From: an uncultured Alphaproteobacteria bacterium
GTDB lineage: Bacteria; Pseudomonadota; Alphaproteobacteria; CAAHEQ01; UBA3637
Reading direction: 5' to 3'
NCBI GenBank assembly: GCA_944392125.1
Contig: CALXVP010000007.1
Span: 1-64,000 of the forward strand
Length of the DNA stretch: 64,000 bases
Program-made: the position numbers and the translations under genes
Notes under the pieces: model-generated
Seen by the model: the letters and a program-made list of their open reading frames with translations, nothing else
Databases searched by the model: none
What the model was told of the DNA's origin: nothing
Shown here: in pieces, positions 29,191 through 38,044 of the stretch
How the letters are laid out: every line of letters starts with the position of its first letter
How positions within the stretch are numbered: the first letter of the stretch is position 1

Positions 29191-29691
29191 ATGAAAAAAA
29201 TCACGTTTTTCTTTTTAAGCAGTGCCTTGACGGGTATATTAACAATGGCCTCTTTTTCTGTTGCTTTCGCGCAGGAAGGTGCTCGCACGGCCAGCGGATT
29301 ATCTGATAGCGATAAATTGGCGATTACCGCCGGTGCGGCGCAGGCCTGCAATGCCGATCCGGATAAGTTGGATACATACGAAATGATTGCCAGCCGTATT
29401 TTAGTGAATCCCACACGGTCCGAAAAAGAAGAAAATGCCGTGTTGACGGCGTATGCGCAAAAGAAATTTCAAACATACCAAGAACAAAAGGGCGCGCCTG
29501 AAATCAGTTGCTCGGAAGTGTTGGCACGGTTTTACAAATTGCCGTTATTTCGCTCAACCGTTTACCGTGACGGCACGTTAAAATTGCCCGACGGAAAAAT
29601 CATTAAGCCCGTGCGTCCGCTGAAACCGGCGCCGAAAGCAAAGCCGAAAAAAACAATGGCAAAATCGCCCAAAAACAAACCGACAAAATAA
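29191..29691 (+). CDS. Exported protein with basic C-terminal tail, unknown
   Basis: A 166-residue product. ATG at 29191 gives a standard signal peptide (MKKITFFFLSSALTGILTMA through AFAQ) and has AAGGAG ten bases upstream; an in-frame TTG at 29170 is rejected. The mature part is about 100 residues with two Cys (ACNADP, ISCSEV), then a Lys/Pro-rich tail (KPAPKAKPKK). I do not recognise the family. It ends 9 bp before recG and is probably co-transcribed with it, without obvious functional link. Confidence 0.65.
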   Translation: MKKITFFFLSSALTGILTMASFSVAFAQEGARTASGLSDSDKLAITAGAAQACNADPDKLDTYEMIASRILVNPTRSEKEENAVLTAYAQKKFQTYQEQKGAPEISCSEVLARFYKLPLFRSTVYRDGTLKLPDGKIIKPVRPLKPAPKAKPKKTMAKSPKNKPTK

Positions 29692-29700
29692 AAACCGAGC

Positions 29701-31803
29701 ATGCGTCCGGCAGAGTTGAATTTCTTGTTTCGTGAGGTGACGACATTAACGGGTGTCGGCACACGAACGGGCACATTTTTAAAAAAATTATGCGGGGAAC
29801 ATTTGGCGGACGTGTTATTTCATATTCCCGTCGGCGTGATTCATCGGCCGTATGTGGCAGAGGTGAAAGATATTCCGTCAGGCAATTATGCAACCGTGCA
29901 GGTGCGTGTTTGTGAGCATGTGCCGGCGTATCGGCGTAAACCGTATCGCGTAATCGGTGAAATTGTCGGCACGGGGCATGTGGCGGAATTGGTTTTTTTT
30001 AATTATCGCGGGGATTATTTATCAACGCGTTTGAAAGTTGGCGAAACATACTACATCTCGGGCAAAATTGAACGGGTGGGCGGGTTGTTTAAAATTATTC
30101 ATCCGGATTATATAACGCAAGAGCGTTCTCAAATTCCCGAGTTTGAACCGATATACCCGCTTTCTGCCGGATTGACGAATAAAGGATTGATGAAATCCGT
30201 TCAATTTATTCTGCGCCAAATGCCACTTATGCCCCAATGGTTGGACGAGGCTTTTTTAGCGCAAGAAAAATGGCCGTTGTTTAATCAGGCAATAACCAAA
30301 ATTCATCATCCCGAAAGTATGGATGATTTATCGGCAACGGCGCCGGCACGGATGCGGTTGGCGTATGATGAATTGTTGGCCAATCAGCTTTCATTACTGC
30401 TTGCGCGCGAAAAACAAAAACGTCAGGCGGGAATCAGCGTCCCGCTTCCGCCTACGGATAAGGAACAAAGTTTAACGGCTTGTTTTTTGAAAAATTTACC
30501 GTTTATGTTTACGCCGTCGCAACAATCGGTTATCGCTGAAATTCGGCAAGATTTAAGTTCGCCGTTAAAGATGACGCGCTTATTGCAAGGCGATGTGGGC
30601 AGTGGCAAAACGGTGGTGGCATTAACGGCACTCGTGCAGGCGGTGGAAGCGGGAATGCAAGGTGTTTTTATGGCGCCGACGGATATTTTGGCGCACCAAC
30701 ATTTTGAATCCGTGCAAAAAATGTTGCAGGGGTTACCCGTGCGCGTCGGTTTGCTCACGGGGCGCGAAAAGGGAAAGAAACGGCAAGCCGTTTTATCGGC
30801 ATTGGAGTGTGGCGACATTGATATTTTAATCGGCACGCATGCCGTTTTTTCGGATGATGTGATTTATCACAAATTAGCGATTGCCGTGATTGATGAACAG
30901 CATAAATTCGGTGTGCGACAACGATTGGCGTTAATGCAAAAGCAAAAAGGAATGAATGTGCTGGTGATGACGGCAACACCGATTCCGCGCACGTTGGCTT
31001 TAACGGCTTACGGAGATATGGATGTTTCGGTGATGACGGATAAACCGGCCAACAGAAAGCCGATAGAAACGCGTGTTCTTTCCATGAGCCGTGCCGAAGA
31101 ATTGGCAGAGAAGCTGAAAGCAAAAATTGCGCAGGCAGGCGAACGCATACAGGTTTATTGGGTGTGTCCGTTGGTTGAGGAATCCGAAAAGTCGGATTTG
31201 ATGGCGGCGGAAAAAAGATATGCGTCATTGCAGGGTATTTTCGGCGCACGTGTGGGACTTGTGCATGGGCAGATGAAAGGCCCCGAAAAAGATGCCGTTA
31301 TGGCGCGGTTTGCCGAAGGTGAGTTAGATGTATTGGTGGCAACAACGGTGATTGAGGTCGGTGTAGATGTAAAAACGGCCTCCATTATGGTGATTGAACA
31401 AGCCGAGCGGTTCGGCTTAGCCGGGTTGCATCAATTACGCGGACGTGTCGGGCGCGGGGGAACAGCCTCCGTTTGCTTGCTCTTGCACGGCAAACAGTTA
31501 ACGCCGACGGCGCGCGAACGGCTTAAAATTATGCGCGAAACGGATAACGGTTTCTTGATTGCCGAAAAAGATTTGGAGTTGCGCGGGGCGGGGGAAATTT
31601 TAGGGGCCAGACAGTCGGGCTTTCCTGTGTTTAAATTTGCCGATATGTCGGTTCACAAACAGTTATTATACACGGCGTCAAAAGATGCGCAGTTAATTTT
31701 ACGAACGGATGCGCAACTGAAAAGCCCGCGCGGAGAAGCATTGCGCTATTTGCTTTATTTATTCGGAAAGGATGAACAAATACCGTTTTTAAAAGCCGGA
31801 TAA
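29701..31803 (+). CDS. recG: ATP-dependent DNA helicase RecG
   Basis: Branch-migration helicase that remodels stalled forks and recombination intermediates. The 700-residue product has an N-terminal OB wedge domain (about 60-150), Walker A LLQGDVGSGKTVVAL near residue 297, DEQH at VIDEQHKFGVRQR, motif III MTATPIPRTLALT, and the C-terminal helicase block TTVIEVGVDVKTASIMVIEQ, then LHQLRGRVGRGG. The TRG-like C-terminus is also present. Length is typical. The start is only 9 bp after the preceding gene, with no strong ribosome-binding site. Confidence 0.97.
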   Translation: MRPAELNFLFREVTTLTGVGTRTGTFLKKLCGEHLADVLFHIPVGVIHRPYVAEVKDIPSGNYATVQVRVCEHVPAYRRKPYRVIGEIVGTGHVAELVFFNYRGDYLSTRLKVGETYYISGKIERVGGLFKIIHPDYITQERSQIPEFEPIYPLSAGLTNKGLMKSVQFILRQMPLMPQWLDEAFLAQEKWPLFNQAITKIHHPESMDDLSATAPARMRLAYDELLANQLSLLLAREKQKRQAGISVPLPPTDKEQSLTACFLKNLPFMFTPSQQSVIAEIRQDLSSPLKMTRLLQGDVGSGKTVVALTALVQAVEAGMQGVFMAPTDILAHQHFESVQKMLQGLPVRVGLLTGREKGKKRQAVLSALECGDIDILIGTHAVFSDDVIYHKLAIAVIDEQHKFGVRQRLALMQKQKGMNVLVMTATPIPRTLALTAYGDMDVSVMTDKPANRKPIETRVLSMSRAEELAEKLKAKIAQAGERIQVYWVCPLVEESEKSDLMAAEKRYASLQGIFGARVGLVHGQMKGPEKDAVMARFAEGELDVLVATTVIEVGVDVKTASIMVIEQAERFGLAGLHQLRGRVGRGGTASVCLLLHGKQLTPTARERLKIMRETDNGFLIAEKDLELRGAGEILGARQSGFPVFKFADMSVHKQLLYTASKDAQLILRTDAQLKSPRGEALRYLLYLFGKDEQIPFLKAG

Positions 31804-31905
31804 ATAAAAAGGCATTTTTATTAAATTGATTGCGAGAACGGGGTTTGAATAAAACGCGATATCAGAATAGCGGTTAGGGTGGTATCGGGAAGCAAAGAAA
31901 AATCA

Positions 31906-31934
31906 TTGTGCGTTTGGGGCGAATATGCTATAAT
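31906..31934 (+). promoter_or_regulatory. Promoter of the HNH gene
   Basis: TTGTGC at 31906-31911 and perfect TATAAT at 31929-31934 with 17-bp spacing. Transcription would start near 31941, so the ribosome-binding site AAGGAG (31941-31946) lies at the extreme 5' end of the message. Confidence 0.65.
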
Positions 31935-31956
31935 GGAAAAAAGGAGCAGAAAGAAG

Positions 31957-32409
31957 ATGACTATTCATTTCGTATTGCAAAATCCCGAAACAACCAAACG
32001 ATTGCGTAAAGAGTTTGAGCATAAGAATATGAATCAGAAATTCGTCAAATGGCTTTACCGCAAAGGGTTTTTAGATGCGTATCAAGATAAAATCAATTTA
32101 GCGCGCGCCAAGCGGGGCAAAATCCCGCATGGGTTTGATGTGCATCATATTATTCCGCTATCGGGTGGCGGAACGAATCACGTTTCCAATTTTTGCTTGA
32201 TTGAGCGCTCATTGCATAAATTTATCAATAAAAAATGTTTTGATCCGGCTGTTCGTAATTTGCGTATCGGTGAAGCGGTGGATATTGAATTGCCCGATTT
32301 CCCGAAAGTGGCATTGCGTCGCGATTTTAACGGATTTATTGATAAAAAATTATCGCATGACAGAGATAGAAATACTTTCTATCGGTATTTGCGTAAATGG
32401 GAAAAATAA
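31957..32409 (+). CDS. HNH nuclease-like protein
   Basis: A 150-residue basic protein with an HNH-type metal-finger motif: DVHHIIPLSGGGTNHVSNF followed by IERSLHKFINKK, giving the His-His, Asn and His residues in order. Flanks are rich in Lys and Arg, as in DNA- or RNA-binding nucleases. ATG at 31957 is chosen because it follows AAGGAG by ten bases and lies after the mapped promoter; two upstream Met codons lie within the promoter or the ribosome-binding site. It stands alone, with no restriction, intron, phage or immunity gene beside it, so whether it is a homing-type, defence or toxin nuclease is open. Confidence 0.75.
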   Translation: MTIHFVLQNPETTKRLRKEFEHKNMNQKFVKWLYRKGFLDAYQDKINLARAKRGKIPHGFDVHHIIPLSGGGTNHVSNFCLIERSLHKFINKKCFDPAVRNLRIGEAVDIELPDFPKVALRRDFNGFIDKKLSHDRDRNTFYRYLRKWEK

Positions 32410-32436
32410 CGCCTGTTTTTGAATAGTCGGAGCATC

Positions 32437-32461
32437 ATTCGGATATTTTATTTATCCGAAT
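32437..32461. terminator. Hairpin between convergent genes
   Basis: Perfect 9-bp inverted repeat ATTCGGATA / TATCCGAAT with a 7-base loop, between the convergent HNH and TPR genes. It lacks a T run on either side, so termination activity is only possible. Confidence 0.4.
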
Positions 32462-32481
32462 CCCGTTGCCCTAAAAACAAG

Positions 32482-33447
32482 TTAATACGTTGTTTCCGAA
32501 TCTTTTTTGGCGCTTGCGGCCGCTTCGGCCGATGACTGGATGAGCACGGTTTTTAACTTGTTCACCCAATCATCCGTTTCTTTTGTTTTGAAACGGCTTT
32601 TTTTTATGACTTGAACCAAACAGTAGCCGATGGAGGATTTATAAAGCCGTCCGACAATATATGTTTTATTTGATAAGCGTGTTTCAAAAATCCGTGAATC
32701 ACCGATTTGTTCCAGTGTATTCATTTCACCGCCCAGTTCACGGTATTGATCGGCTGTTTCTTGATTGATTTGTTGAAATCCGCCGAAATTAGGCGCTTTG
32801 CAGAGCACATCAATCATGGTGCGCCATTTGTTATTTGTTAAATCCTCATCTTTGGGTAAATAAGCAACGTGTAAATCCGTGTTTCTTTTTTCCACCAGCG
32901 CGGGACGCCATGATTTCATATCAATCGGTAATTTGATTTGGCTTAAAATTTTATCTTTTTCCTCTTCGGAAACGCGCCATTGTTCGGCCCGCTCGGCCGT
33001 TATTTCTTCCAGCTTTGCCTGATATTCTTTCTTTTCATTTCGGGGTAAACTTTTTACATCTAATACGTTTTGATAATAATTGATGGCCGATTCGTATTTT
33101 TTCTGTCCGGCATAGTATTCCGCCAAGATGGCTTGCGCTTTCCACTCTTTCGGAAATTCCTCAATCGCCTGCATTAAAACGGATTCCGCAATATCCGATT
33201 CATTATTCATAAACAGCGCCAACCCAAGCATGCAGTGCGATTTATATAATCTTTCATCGTATCCGATAGAATTTTGAAAAGCATAAACGGCTTTTTGATA
33301 TTCCCCCTGATTATAAGCCGTCATACCGGCTTCGTATGCCTTTTCGGCATGATTCACGCGTGGCGCACTCCATGCTACCGAAACGGGTGTTATCATCGCA
33401 CAAAGTATCAAGATAGTAGCATAAATGCGCAGGGTGCTTTTCTTCAT
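32482..33447 (-). CDS. Exported TPR-repeat protein
   Basis: A 321-residue exported protein: signal peptide about residues 1-28 (ending AWSAP), then three tetratricopeptide repeats between about 35 and 140 (AYEAGMTAYNQGEYQKAVYA, then LYKSHCMLGLALF, then KAQAILAEYYAGQKKYESAI). The remaining C-terminal domain contains VAYLPKDEDLTNNKWR and a final Ala/Ser-rich stretch; I do not recognise it. Role is probably periplasmic scaffolding. Its ATG overlaps the stop of the LOG-family gene as ATGA, so the two are translationally coupled. Confidence 0.78.
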   Translation of the reverse strand: MKKSTLRIYATILILCAMITPVSVAWSAPRVNHAEKAYEAGMTAYNQGEYQKAVYAFQNSIGYDERLYKSHCMLGLALFMNNESDIAESVLMQAIEEFPKEWKAQAILAEYYAGQKKYESAINYYQNVLDVKSLPRNEKKEYQAKLEEITAERAEQWRVSEEEKDKILSQIKLPIDMKSWRPALVEKRNTDLHVAYLPKDEDLTNNKWRTMIDVLCKAPNFGGFQQINQETADQYRELGGEMNTLEQIGDSRIFETRLSNKTYIVGRLYKSSIGYCLVQVIKKSRFKTKETDDWVNKLKTVLIQSSAEAAASAKKDSETTY

Positions 33448-34058
33448 TTTTTTCTCCTTTTTTTGGGGCCGACTTTCTTTTCGGCTGCCAGTCGGTTTTC
33501 AATTTTATCCAGCATCATAAAAAGTTCGTCGGGCGTATCAATAAAATCCATATAATCCACTTTATCTTGATTTAGCGTTCCATCTTGCAACATATTAAAA
33601 ACCATTTCGCGCATCGGAGCCCAAAAATGATTAAAGTCCATAAAAATGAGCGGTTTTTTCTCAATTTCGCCCGTTTGAATGGCAACGGCAAAATCTGATA
33701 CTTCATCAATTGTTCCCCAACCGCCGGGTCCGACCAATATAGCTTCGCCAAGACGCATCATTTTGGCCTTGCGTTCGGCTAAATTATCTACAACCGTTAT
33801 TTCTCCCGGTTGGAAAACAGACTTATCCCGACATTGTAATTCCAACAATTTTTCCGTTGTAATCCCGATAACTTTTCCGTTTTTATTGCGCACACCTTGA
33901 AAAACGCAACCCATCATTCCTTCATCGCCGATACCGTAGACCATGGTAATATTTTTCTCTGCCAACATTTCTCCGATTTGGCGCATAGGTTCATGATAAA
34001 TGGGCGAAATGGTTGCCGCCGCTCCTGCCCAGACGGTAATCGTTTGATATTTCTTCAT
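33444..34058 (-). CDS. LOG-family protein (TIGR00730-type)
   Basis: A 204-residue Rossmann-fold protein of the lysine-decarboxylase-like/LOG family. The diagnostic motif is VGPGGWGTIDEVSDF at about residue 110 (PGGxGTxxE), preceded by the conserved ERKAKMMRLGEAILV. Characterised members release nucleobase from nucleoside 5'-monophosphates. The conserved N-terminal motif is GIGDEGMMG where many members have a GGGxxGLMG loop, a moderate deviation. The C-terminus is basic (KKRRKK). GAGAGGAAA precedes ATG. Coupled to the downstream TPR gene. Confidence 0.88.
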   Translation of the reverse strand: MKKYQTITVWAGAAATISPIYHEPMRQIGEMLAEKNITMVYGIGDEGMMGCVFQGVRNKNGKVIGITTEKLLELQCRDKSVFQPGEITVVDNLAERKAKMMRLGEAILVGPGGWGTIDEVSDFAVAIQTGEIEKKPLIFMDFNHFWAPMREMVFNMLQDGTLNQDKVDYMDFIDTPDELFMMLDKIENRLAAEKKVGPKKRRKK

Positions 34059-34214
34059 AATTTCCTCTCAAATAGACATATAATCACATATAGTATATTC
34101 ATTTTTTTCGGAAATTCAACAGAATAATGTTTATCTTACTCAAAAATATAAAGTAGGGGGTCTCTTGAAAATAAGTGTATCCGATACGAATTTTGCCCCA
34201 AGGAGGAAAACACA

Positions 34215-34349
34215 ATGAAAAATGAATGGGTTTGCACGGTATGCGGATATGTATACGATGGCGATACGCCGTTTGAAGAATTGCCGGACGATTGGGTTTG
34301 CCCGATATGTGGCGAGGGTAAAGAGGTTTTTGAAAAAAAAGAAGGTTGA
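34215..34349 (+). CDS. Short-form rubredoxin
   Basis: A 44-residue iron-sulfur electron carrier. It has the two Cys knuckles that bind one iron: [10 protein letters not shown] near residues 7-16 and [14 protein letters not shown] near 23-36. Usual rubredoxins have 52-54 residues; here the loop between the knuckles is about eight residues shorter, as in the 45-residue rubredoxin of Desulfovibrio desulfuricans. AAGGAGG lies seven to eight bases before ATG. No rubredoxin reductase or rubrerythrin gene is nearby, so the partner is unknown. It suggests an anaerobic or microaerobic lifestyle. Confidence 0.93.
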   Translation: MKNEWVCTVCGYVYDGDTPFEELPDDWVCPICGEGKEVFEKKEG

Positions 34350-34413
34350 AGATATAATCAATTATTAAATATACGTGATTATATCTTGATATGCTGACTG
34401 AATTAAAAACATC

Positions 34414-34442
34414 TTGACTTGCATCGGGGAATATACTAAAAT
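34414..34442 (+). promoter_or_regulatory. Promoter of the structured RNA
   Basis: TTGACT at 34414-34419 and TAAAAT at 34437-34442, 17 bp apart. The predicted start is near 34449. Confidence 0.65.
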
Positions 34443-34448
34443 AAAGTT

Positions 34449-34636
34449 GCTTCGGATGATGACCGGAGTGAGGTTTCAAACCCTCTAATTGGTTGTCTGT
34501 TTTCATACAGGTGTAAAACTACCTTTTTGCCTTATGGCAGGAAGGTAGCCAATAAGGCATTCGTATGCCAAATAACTACACTATTTCCAATTAATAGGTT
34601 TGAACTTCCTGCTACCTCTCATCAAGGTAGCTTTTT
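34449..34636 (+). ncRNA. Structured RNA with attenuator-like terminator, unknown class
   Basis: About 190 nt without an ORF, driven by its own promoter. Visible pairings: CTTCGG/CCGGAG hairpin at 34450-34468. A long-range helix pairs 34475-34492 with 34587-34604 in two blocks of 8 and 7 bp around a 3-nt internal loop. Inside it are CTGT/ACAG, a bulged hairpin 34519-34548 (CTACCTT/AAGGTAG and TGCC/GGCA) and GGCAT/ATGCC. The end is a terminator, GCTACCT 34611-34617 with AGGTAGC 34625-34631, then five T. The sequence AGGTAGC also occurs at 34543-34549, so an alternative antiterminator pairing with 34611-34617 is possible. It matches no riboswitch or 6S pattern I know. Confidence 0.55.
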
Positions 34637-34668
34637 GTTTAACTAAAATTTATGAAAGGAAGTTAAAA

Positions 34669-34746
34669 ATGATTGCATCAGCAAAACAAAGTGGAAATTC
34701 TGTTTATGTATATAATGAAAAAGGACATTTTCTTTTTAGCAAATAA
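34669..34746 (+). CDS. 25-residue micro-ORF downstream of the structured RNA
   Basis: A 25-codon ORF that begins MIASAKQSGNSVYVY and ends HFLFSK. GAAAGGAAG lies five bases before ATG, a good ribosome-binding site, and a strong terminator follows 36 bp after the stop. It lies 32 bp after the attenuator-like terminator and could be its target. From memory, the pattern SVYVYxEKG with LFSK resembles the first half of short repeat proteins (about 55-60 residues) found in gut bacteria, so this may be a minimal or truncated member. Function unknown. Confidence 0.5.
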   Translation: MIASAKQSGNSVYVYNEKGHFLFSK

Positions 34747-34781
34747 CATCTGTTAAGTTGTTAAAAAGATAAATGAACACA

Positions 34782-34815
34782 AAAAAGAGACGGAGGGCAT
34801 GATCCGTCTCTTTTT
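34782..34815 (+). terminator. Rho-independent terminator after the micro-ORF
   Basis: A 13-bp perfect stem, AAAAAGAGACGGA (34782-34794) with TCCGTCTCTTTTT (34803-34815), and an 8-base loop. It would work in both directions and could also close the leftward pilin unit. Confidence 0.85.
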
Positions 34816-34910
34816 CAGTGTTTTTCCATAGAAACAAAAAAAAATCACGCTATGCCTCAATCTTATTGACAGTGAATCAATTTTTTTGATAGGACATTTT
34901 ATTGAATCGC

Positions 34911-35324
34911 CTAATTATTTTTTTTCTTAAAGTCTAACATAATACCGTTGCAATCCACGCAATACCGTTCATGGCATTTAAAATTGCCACAATGATCGCC
35001 CGAACATTTAAACTGCAAAGATTGCGCTTCAACGGCATCGTATAAATCTTGATTGCCCGAAATTTCCACACATACAACGCCGTATTTATTCAAAAACATA
35101 TCGATATTCCCTTGCGGGGCTTCCAGACCGGCAGCTTTTAAACTGTTATACGTTGTGCCACCCATGCCCATACCGGCTAATTTGCCGGCCACATCAATGA
35201 CTTGATTGGCTTTATATCTATTTATGGCTAAGGTATAGCCGGCAATACCGCCCAATGATAATACCCCCATAATTGCAATTACACCAATCATTTCCACCAT
35301 AGAGCGTCCGGCTTCGTTTTTCAT
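34911..35324 (-). CDS. Type IV pilin / pseudopilin-like protein
   Basis: A 137-residue protein with a class III signal: a short basic leader ending in GRS, then MVEMIGVIAIMGVLSLGGIAGY, which has the conserved Glu at +3 to +5 and a 20-residue hydrophobic helix. The usual F(T/S)LIE start is replaced by SMVE. The C-terminal half has five Cys (CVE, CSGDHCGNFKCHERYCVDC), so disulfide bonds are likely. It probably assembles into a pilus or secretion pseudopilus, but no assembly genes are in the window. GGATACTG near the start offers a weak ribosome-binding site. Confidence 0.75.
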   Translation of the reverse strand: MKNEAGRSMVEMIGVIAIMGVLSLGGIAGYTLAINRYKANQVIDVAGKLAGMGMGGTTYNSLKAAGLEAPQGNIDMFLNKYGVVCVEISGNQDLYDAVEAQSLQFKCSGDHCGNFKCHERYCVDCNGIMLDFKKKNN

Positions 35325-35480
35325 TTGCAGTATCCTTTCTTTACAATTTTTTTTAATTTTGCATTTAATTTTATTCTATTATTCCAAGATAACACACTTC
35401 TTTTTCGGGAGCAATGACTTTTTGCACTTTTTTAAAAAGAAATATATCACTCCTTTATTCTTGCAATCAGTCGGCAAATA

Positions 35481-35513
35481 AAAAAAGAGACGGCATTAAA
35501 CCATCTCTTTTTT
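35481..35513 (-). terminator. Terminator of leuS
   Basis: Hairpin with arms AAAAAAGAGACGG and CCATCTCTTTTTT, one C-A mismatch, loop of seven bases; on the minus strand it ends in a T run. It lies 27 bp after the leuS stop. Confidence 0.8.
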
Positions 35514-35539
35514 CTGCTTTATGTTTCCAACCGCTTGCG

Positions 35540-38044
35540 TTATTTGACAACAAAGTTCACCAAACGGTTCGGTACATAAATTTCTTTCACGATCGTTTTA
35601 CCATTGATAAATGCTTGCACATTTTCATTTTCTTTCGCCATTTTCAAAACGGTTTCTTTATCCGCTTCGGCAGGAACGGTGATAAGCGCCCGCTTTTTGC
35701 CCATCACTTGCACAACAATGTCAATGGTATCGGTTTTGGTCATTTCCTCGTCATGCACGGGCCACGGTGCATAAGCAATCGATTCGGTTGCTCCGAGTCT
35801 TTGCCATAATTCTTCGGCGATATGTGGTGCCTGCGGTGCTAAAAGCAACACAAACGTTTTCATATCGTTTTTAGAAACCGGCTCGGCTGATTTATATACG
35901 GCATTTACATATTCCATTAATTTGGCAATTGCCGTGTTATAGCTCATCCGTTCCATATCGTCGGTAACGCCTTTTACCGTTTTGTGCATCAGTTTTGTTA
36001 ATTCAAAACTGCCCGTTTCGGCGATTTTGTTCGGTGTTTCAAACAAATTCCATACGCGTTTTAAGAAGCGATTAACGCCACTGATACCATCGTTTGACCA
36101 CGGCTTTTCCGCCTCAATCGGCCCCATAAACATTTCATACAACCGCATGGAATCGGCTCCGAACTCTTGGATAACCTCATCGGGGTTCACAACATTATAA
36201 CGCGATTTACTCATCTTTTCAATTTGCGTATTAACGCGTATATCCGTTCCTTTTACATACCATTCATTACCCCGACGTTCTACTTCTTTCGGATAATAGT
36301 ATTTGCCGGCATCGTCCCGATAAGAATAGGCTACAATCATCCCTTGATTCACCAATCTTTTGAACGGCTCATCGCACGAAACCAATCCGGCATCGTATAA
36401 GACTTTTTGCCAGAAGCGGGCATATAATAAGTGCAACACGGCATGTTCCACACCGCCCACATACACATCAACGGGCATCCAGTATTCATCGGCTTCTTTG
36501 CTCCACGCCTCTTTATCATTGTGCGGATCGCAATACCGCAGGAAATACCATGAAGACCCTGCCCATTGTGGCATGGTGTTGGTCTCACGCTTGGCTGGTT
36601 TCCCCGTTTCGGAATCAATGGTATTGACCCAGTCCGTCACGCGCGCCAACGGCGGTTCACCGTCTTCCGTCGGGCGGAATTCGGCCAATGGCGGTAATAA
36701 CACGGGCAAATCTTTCATGGGGACGGATTTAATCGTGCCGTCTTCGCAATGAATAATCGGGAACGGTTCGCCCCAGTAGCGTTGGCGGGCAAACAACCAA
36801 TCACGCAAACGGTAGTTAACCGTGCCTTTTCCCACGCCGTTTGCTTCCAACCATTCAATCATTTTCGCTTTGGATTCTTTTACGTGTAAGCCGTTCAAGA
36901 AACCGGAATTGATTAACGCGCCGTCGCCCTCGTGCGCTTGTTCGGAAATATCACCGCCCTCAATTACTTGAATGATGGGGATATTGAATTTTTTTGCGAA
37001 ATCATAGTCGCGTTGATCATGTGCCGGAACGGCCATAATGGCGCCGTAGCCGTAATCGCTTAACACATAGTCGGCAATGTAAATCGGCAATTTATCGCCG
37101 TTGACGGGGTTAATGGCATAAGCGCCCGTAAAGGCCCCCGTTTTTTCTTTGGTGTCCGCCATGCGGTCTTGTGCCGATTTGTGCGCCGTCTTTTCAATAT
37201 AGGCTTCCACAACGGCTTTTTGTTCGGGTGTTGTAATTTCACGCACCAACGCATGTTCGGGCGCTAAAACGCAATAGGTTGCGCCGAATAATGTATCGGG
37301 GCGCGTGGTGTAAATCGTAAATTCTGCATTTGTATCGGCCACCTTAAACACAACATCGGCCCCCGTGGATTTACCAATCCATTCACGTTGCATTGTTTTA
37401 ATGCTTTCGGGCCAGTCAACGCGGTCTAATCCTTCCAATAATTTTTCCGCGTAATCAGTGATTTTAAGCATCCATTGACGGAGCGGTTTGCGGATAACTT
37501 CATCACCCGTTTCAACGTATTTTCCGTCTTTCACTTCTTCATTTGCCAACACCGTGCCGAGTTTCGGACACCAGTTAACGGGCGTAATCACTTCATACGC
37601 CAATCCGCGGTCAAACAAAATTTTGAAAATCCATTGTGTCCATTTATAATAGCTCGGGTCGGTTGTGTTAATTTCGCGATCCCAATCGTAAGAAAAACCG
37701 ATAGACTTTAATTGTCGGCGAAATTTATCCGTATTCATTCGACTGACTTCCGCCGGGTGCAGACCCGTCCGTTCGGCATAACGTTCCGTCGGCAAACCGA
37801 AAGCATCCCACCCCATCGGGTGCAACACGTTAAATCCCTGCATGCGTTTAAAACGCGCCACAATATCCGAAATGGTATAGTTTTCGGCGTGGCCGACATG
37901 CAATCCGGCGCCCGAGGGATACGGAAACATATCCAACACGTAAAACTTCTTTTTGCTTTTATCTATTTCAGCTTTGAAAGTTTTATTTTCTTCCCAGTAT
38001 TTTTGCCATTTTTTTTCAATTTCCAAATGATTATATTCTGCCAT
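35540..38044 (-). CDS. leuS: Leucyl-tRNA synthetase
   Basis: Class I aminoacyl-tRNA synthetase charging tRNA-Leu. The 834-residue product has the HIGH-type motif [15 protein letters not shown] (His49 to His52), [18 protein letters not shown], the CP1 editing domain with [12 protein letters not shown], and [13 protein letters not shown] at about residue 608. Zinc-like insertions are not obvious. The C-terminal anticodon and tRNA-binding domains are complete, ending [18 protein letters not shown] precedes ATG. It has its own terminator and appears monocistronic. Confidence 0.98.
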   Translation of the reverse strand: MAEYNHLEIEKKWQKYWEENKTFKAEIDKSKKKFYVLDMFPYPSGAGLHVGHAENYTISDIVARFKRMQGFNVLHPMGWDAFGLPTERYAERTGLHPAEVSRMNTDKFRRQLKSIGFSYDWDREINTTDPSYYKWTQWIFKILFDRGLAYEVITPVNWCPKLGTVLANEEVKDGKYVETGDEVIRKPLRQWMLKITDYAEKLLEGLDRVDWPESIKTMQREWIGKSTGADVVFKVADTNAEFTIYTTRPDTLFGATYCVLAPEHALVREITTPEQKAVVEAYIEKTAHKSAQDRMADTKEKTGAFTGAYAINPVNGDKLPIYIADYVLSDYGYGAIMAVPAHDQRDYDFAKKFNIPIIQVIEGGDISEQAHEGDGALINSGFLNGLHVKESKAKMIEWLEANGVGKGTVNYRLRDWLFARQRYWGEPFPIIHCEDGTIKSVPMKDLPVLLPPLAEFRPTEDGEPPLARVTDWVNTIDSETGKPAKRETNTMPQWAGSSWYFLRYCDPHNDKEAWSKEADEYWMPVDVYVGGVEHAVLHLLYARFWQKVLYDAGLVSCDEPFKRLVNQGMIVAYSYRDDAGKYYYPKEVERRGNEWYVKGTDIRVNTQIEKMSKSRYNVVNPDEVIQEFGADSMRLYEMFMGPIEAEKPWSNDGISGVNRFLKRVWNLFETPNKIAETGSFELTKLMHKTVKGVTDDMERMSYNTAIAKLMEYVNAVYKSAEPVSKNDMKTFVLLLAPQAPHIAEELWQRLGATESIAYAPWPVHDEEMTKTDTIDIVVQVMGKKRALITVPAEADKETVLKMAKENENVQAFINGKTIVKEIYVPNRLVNFVVK

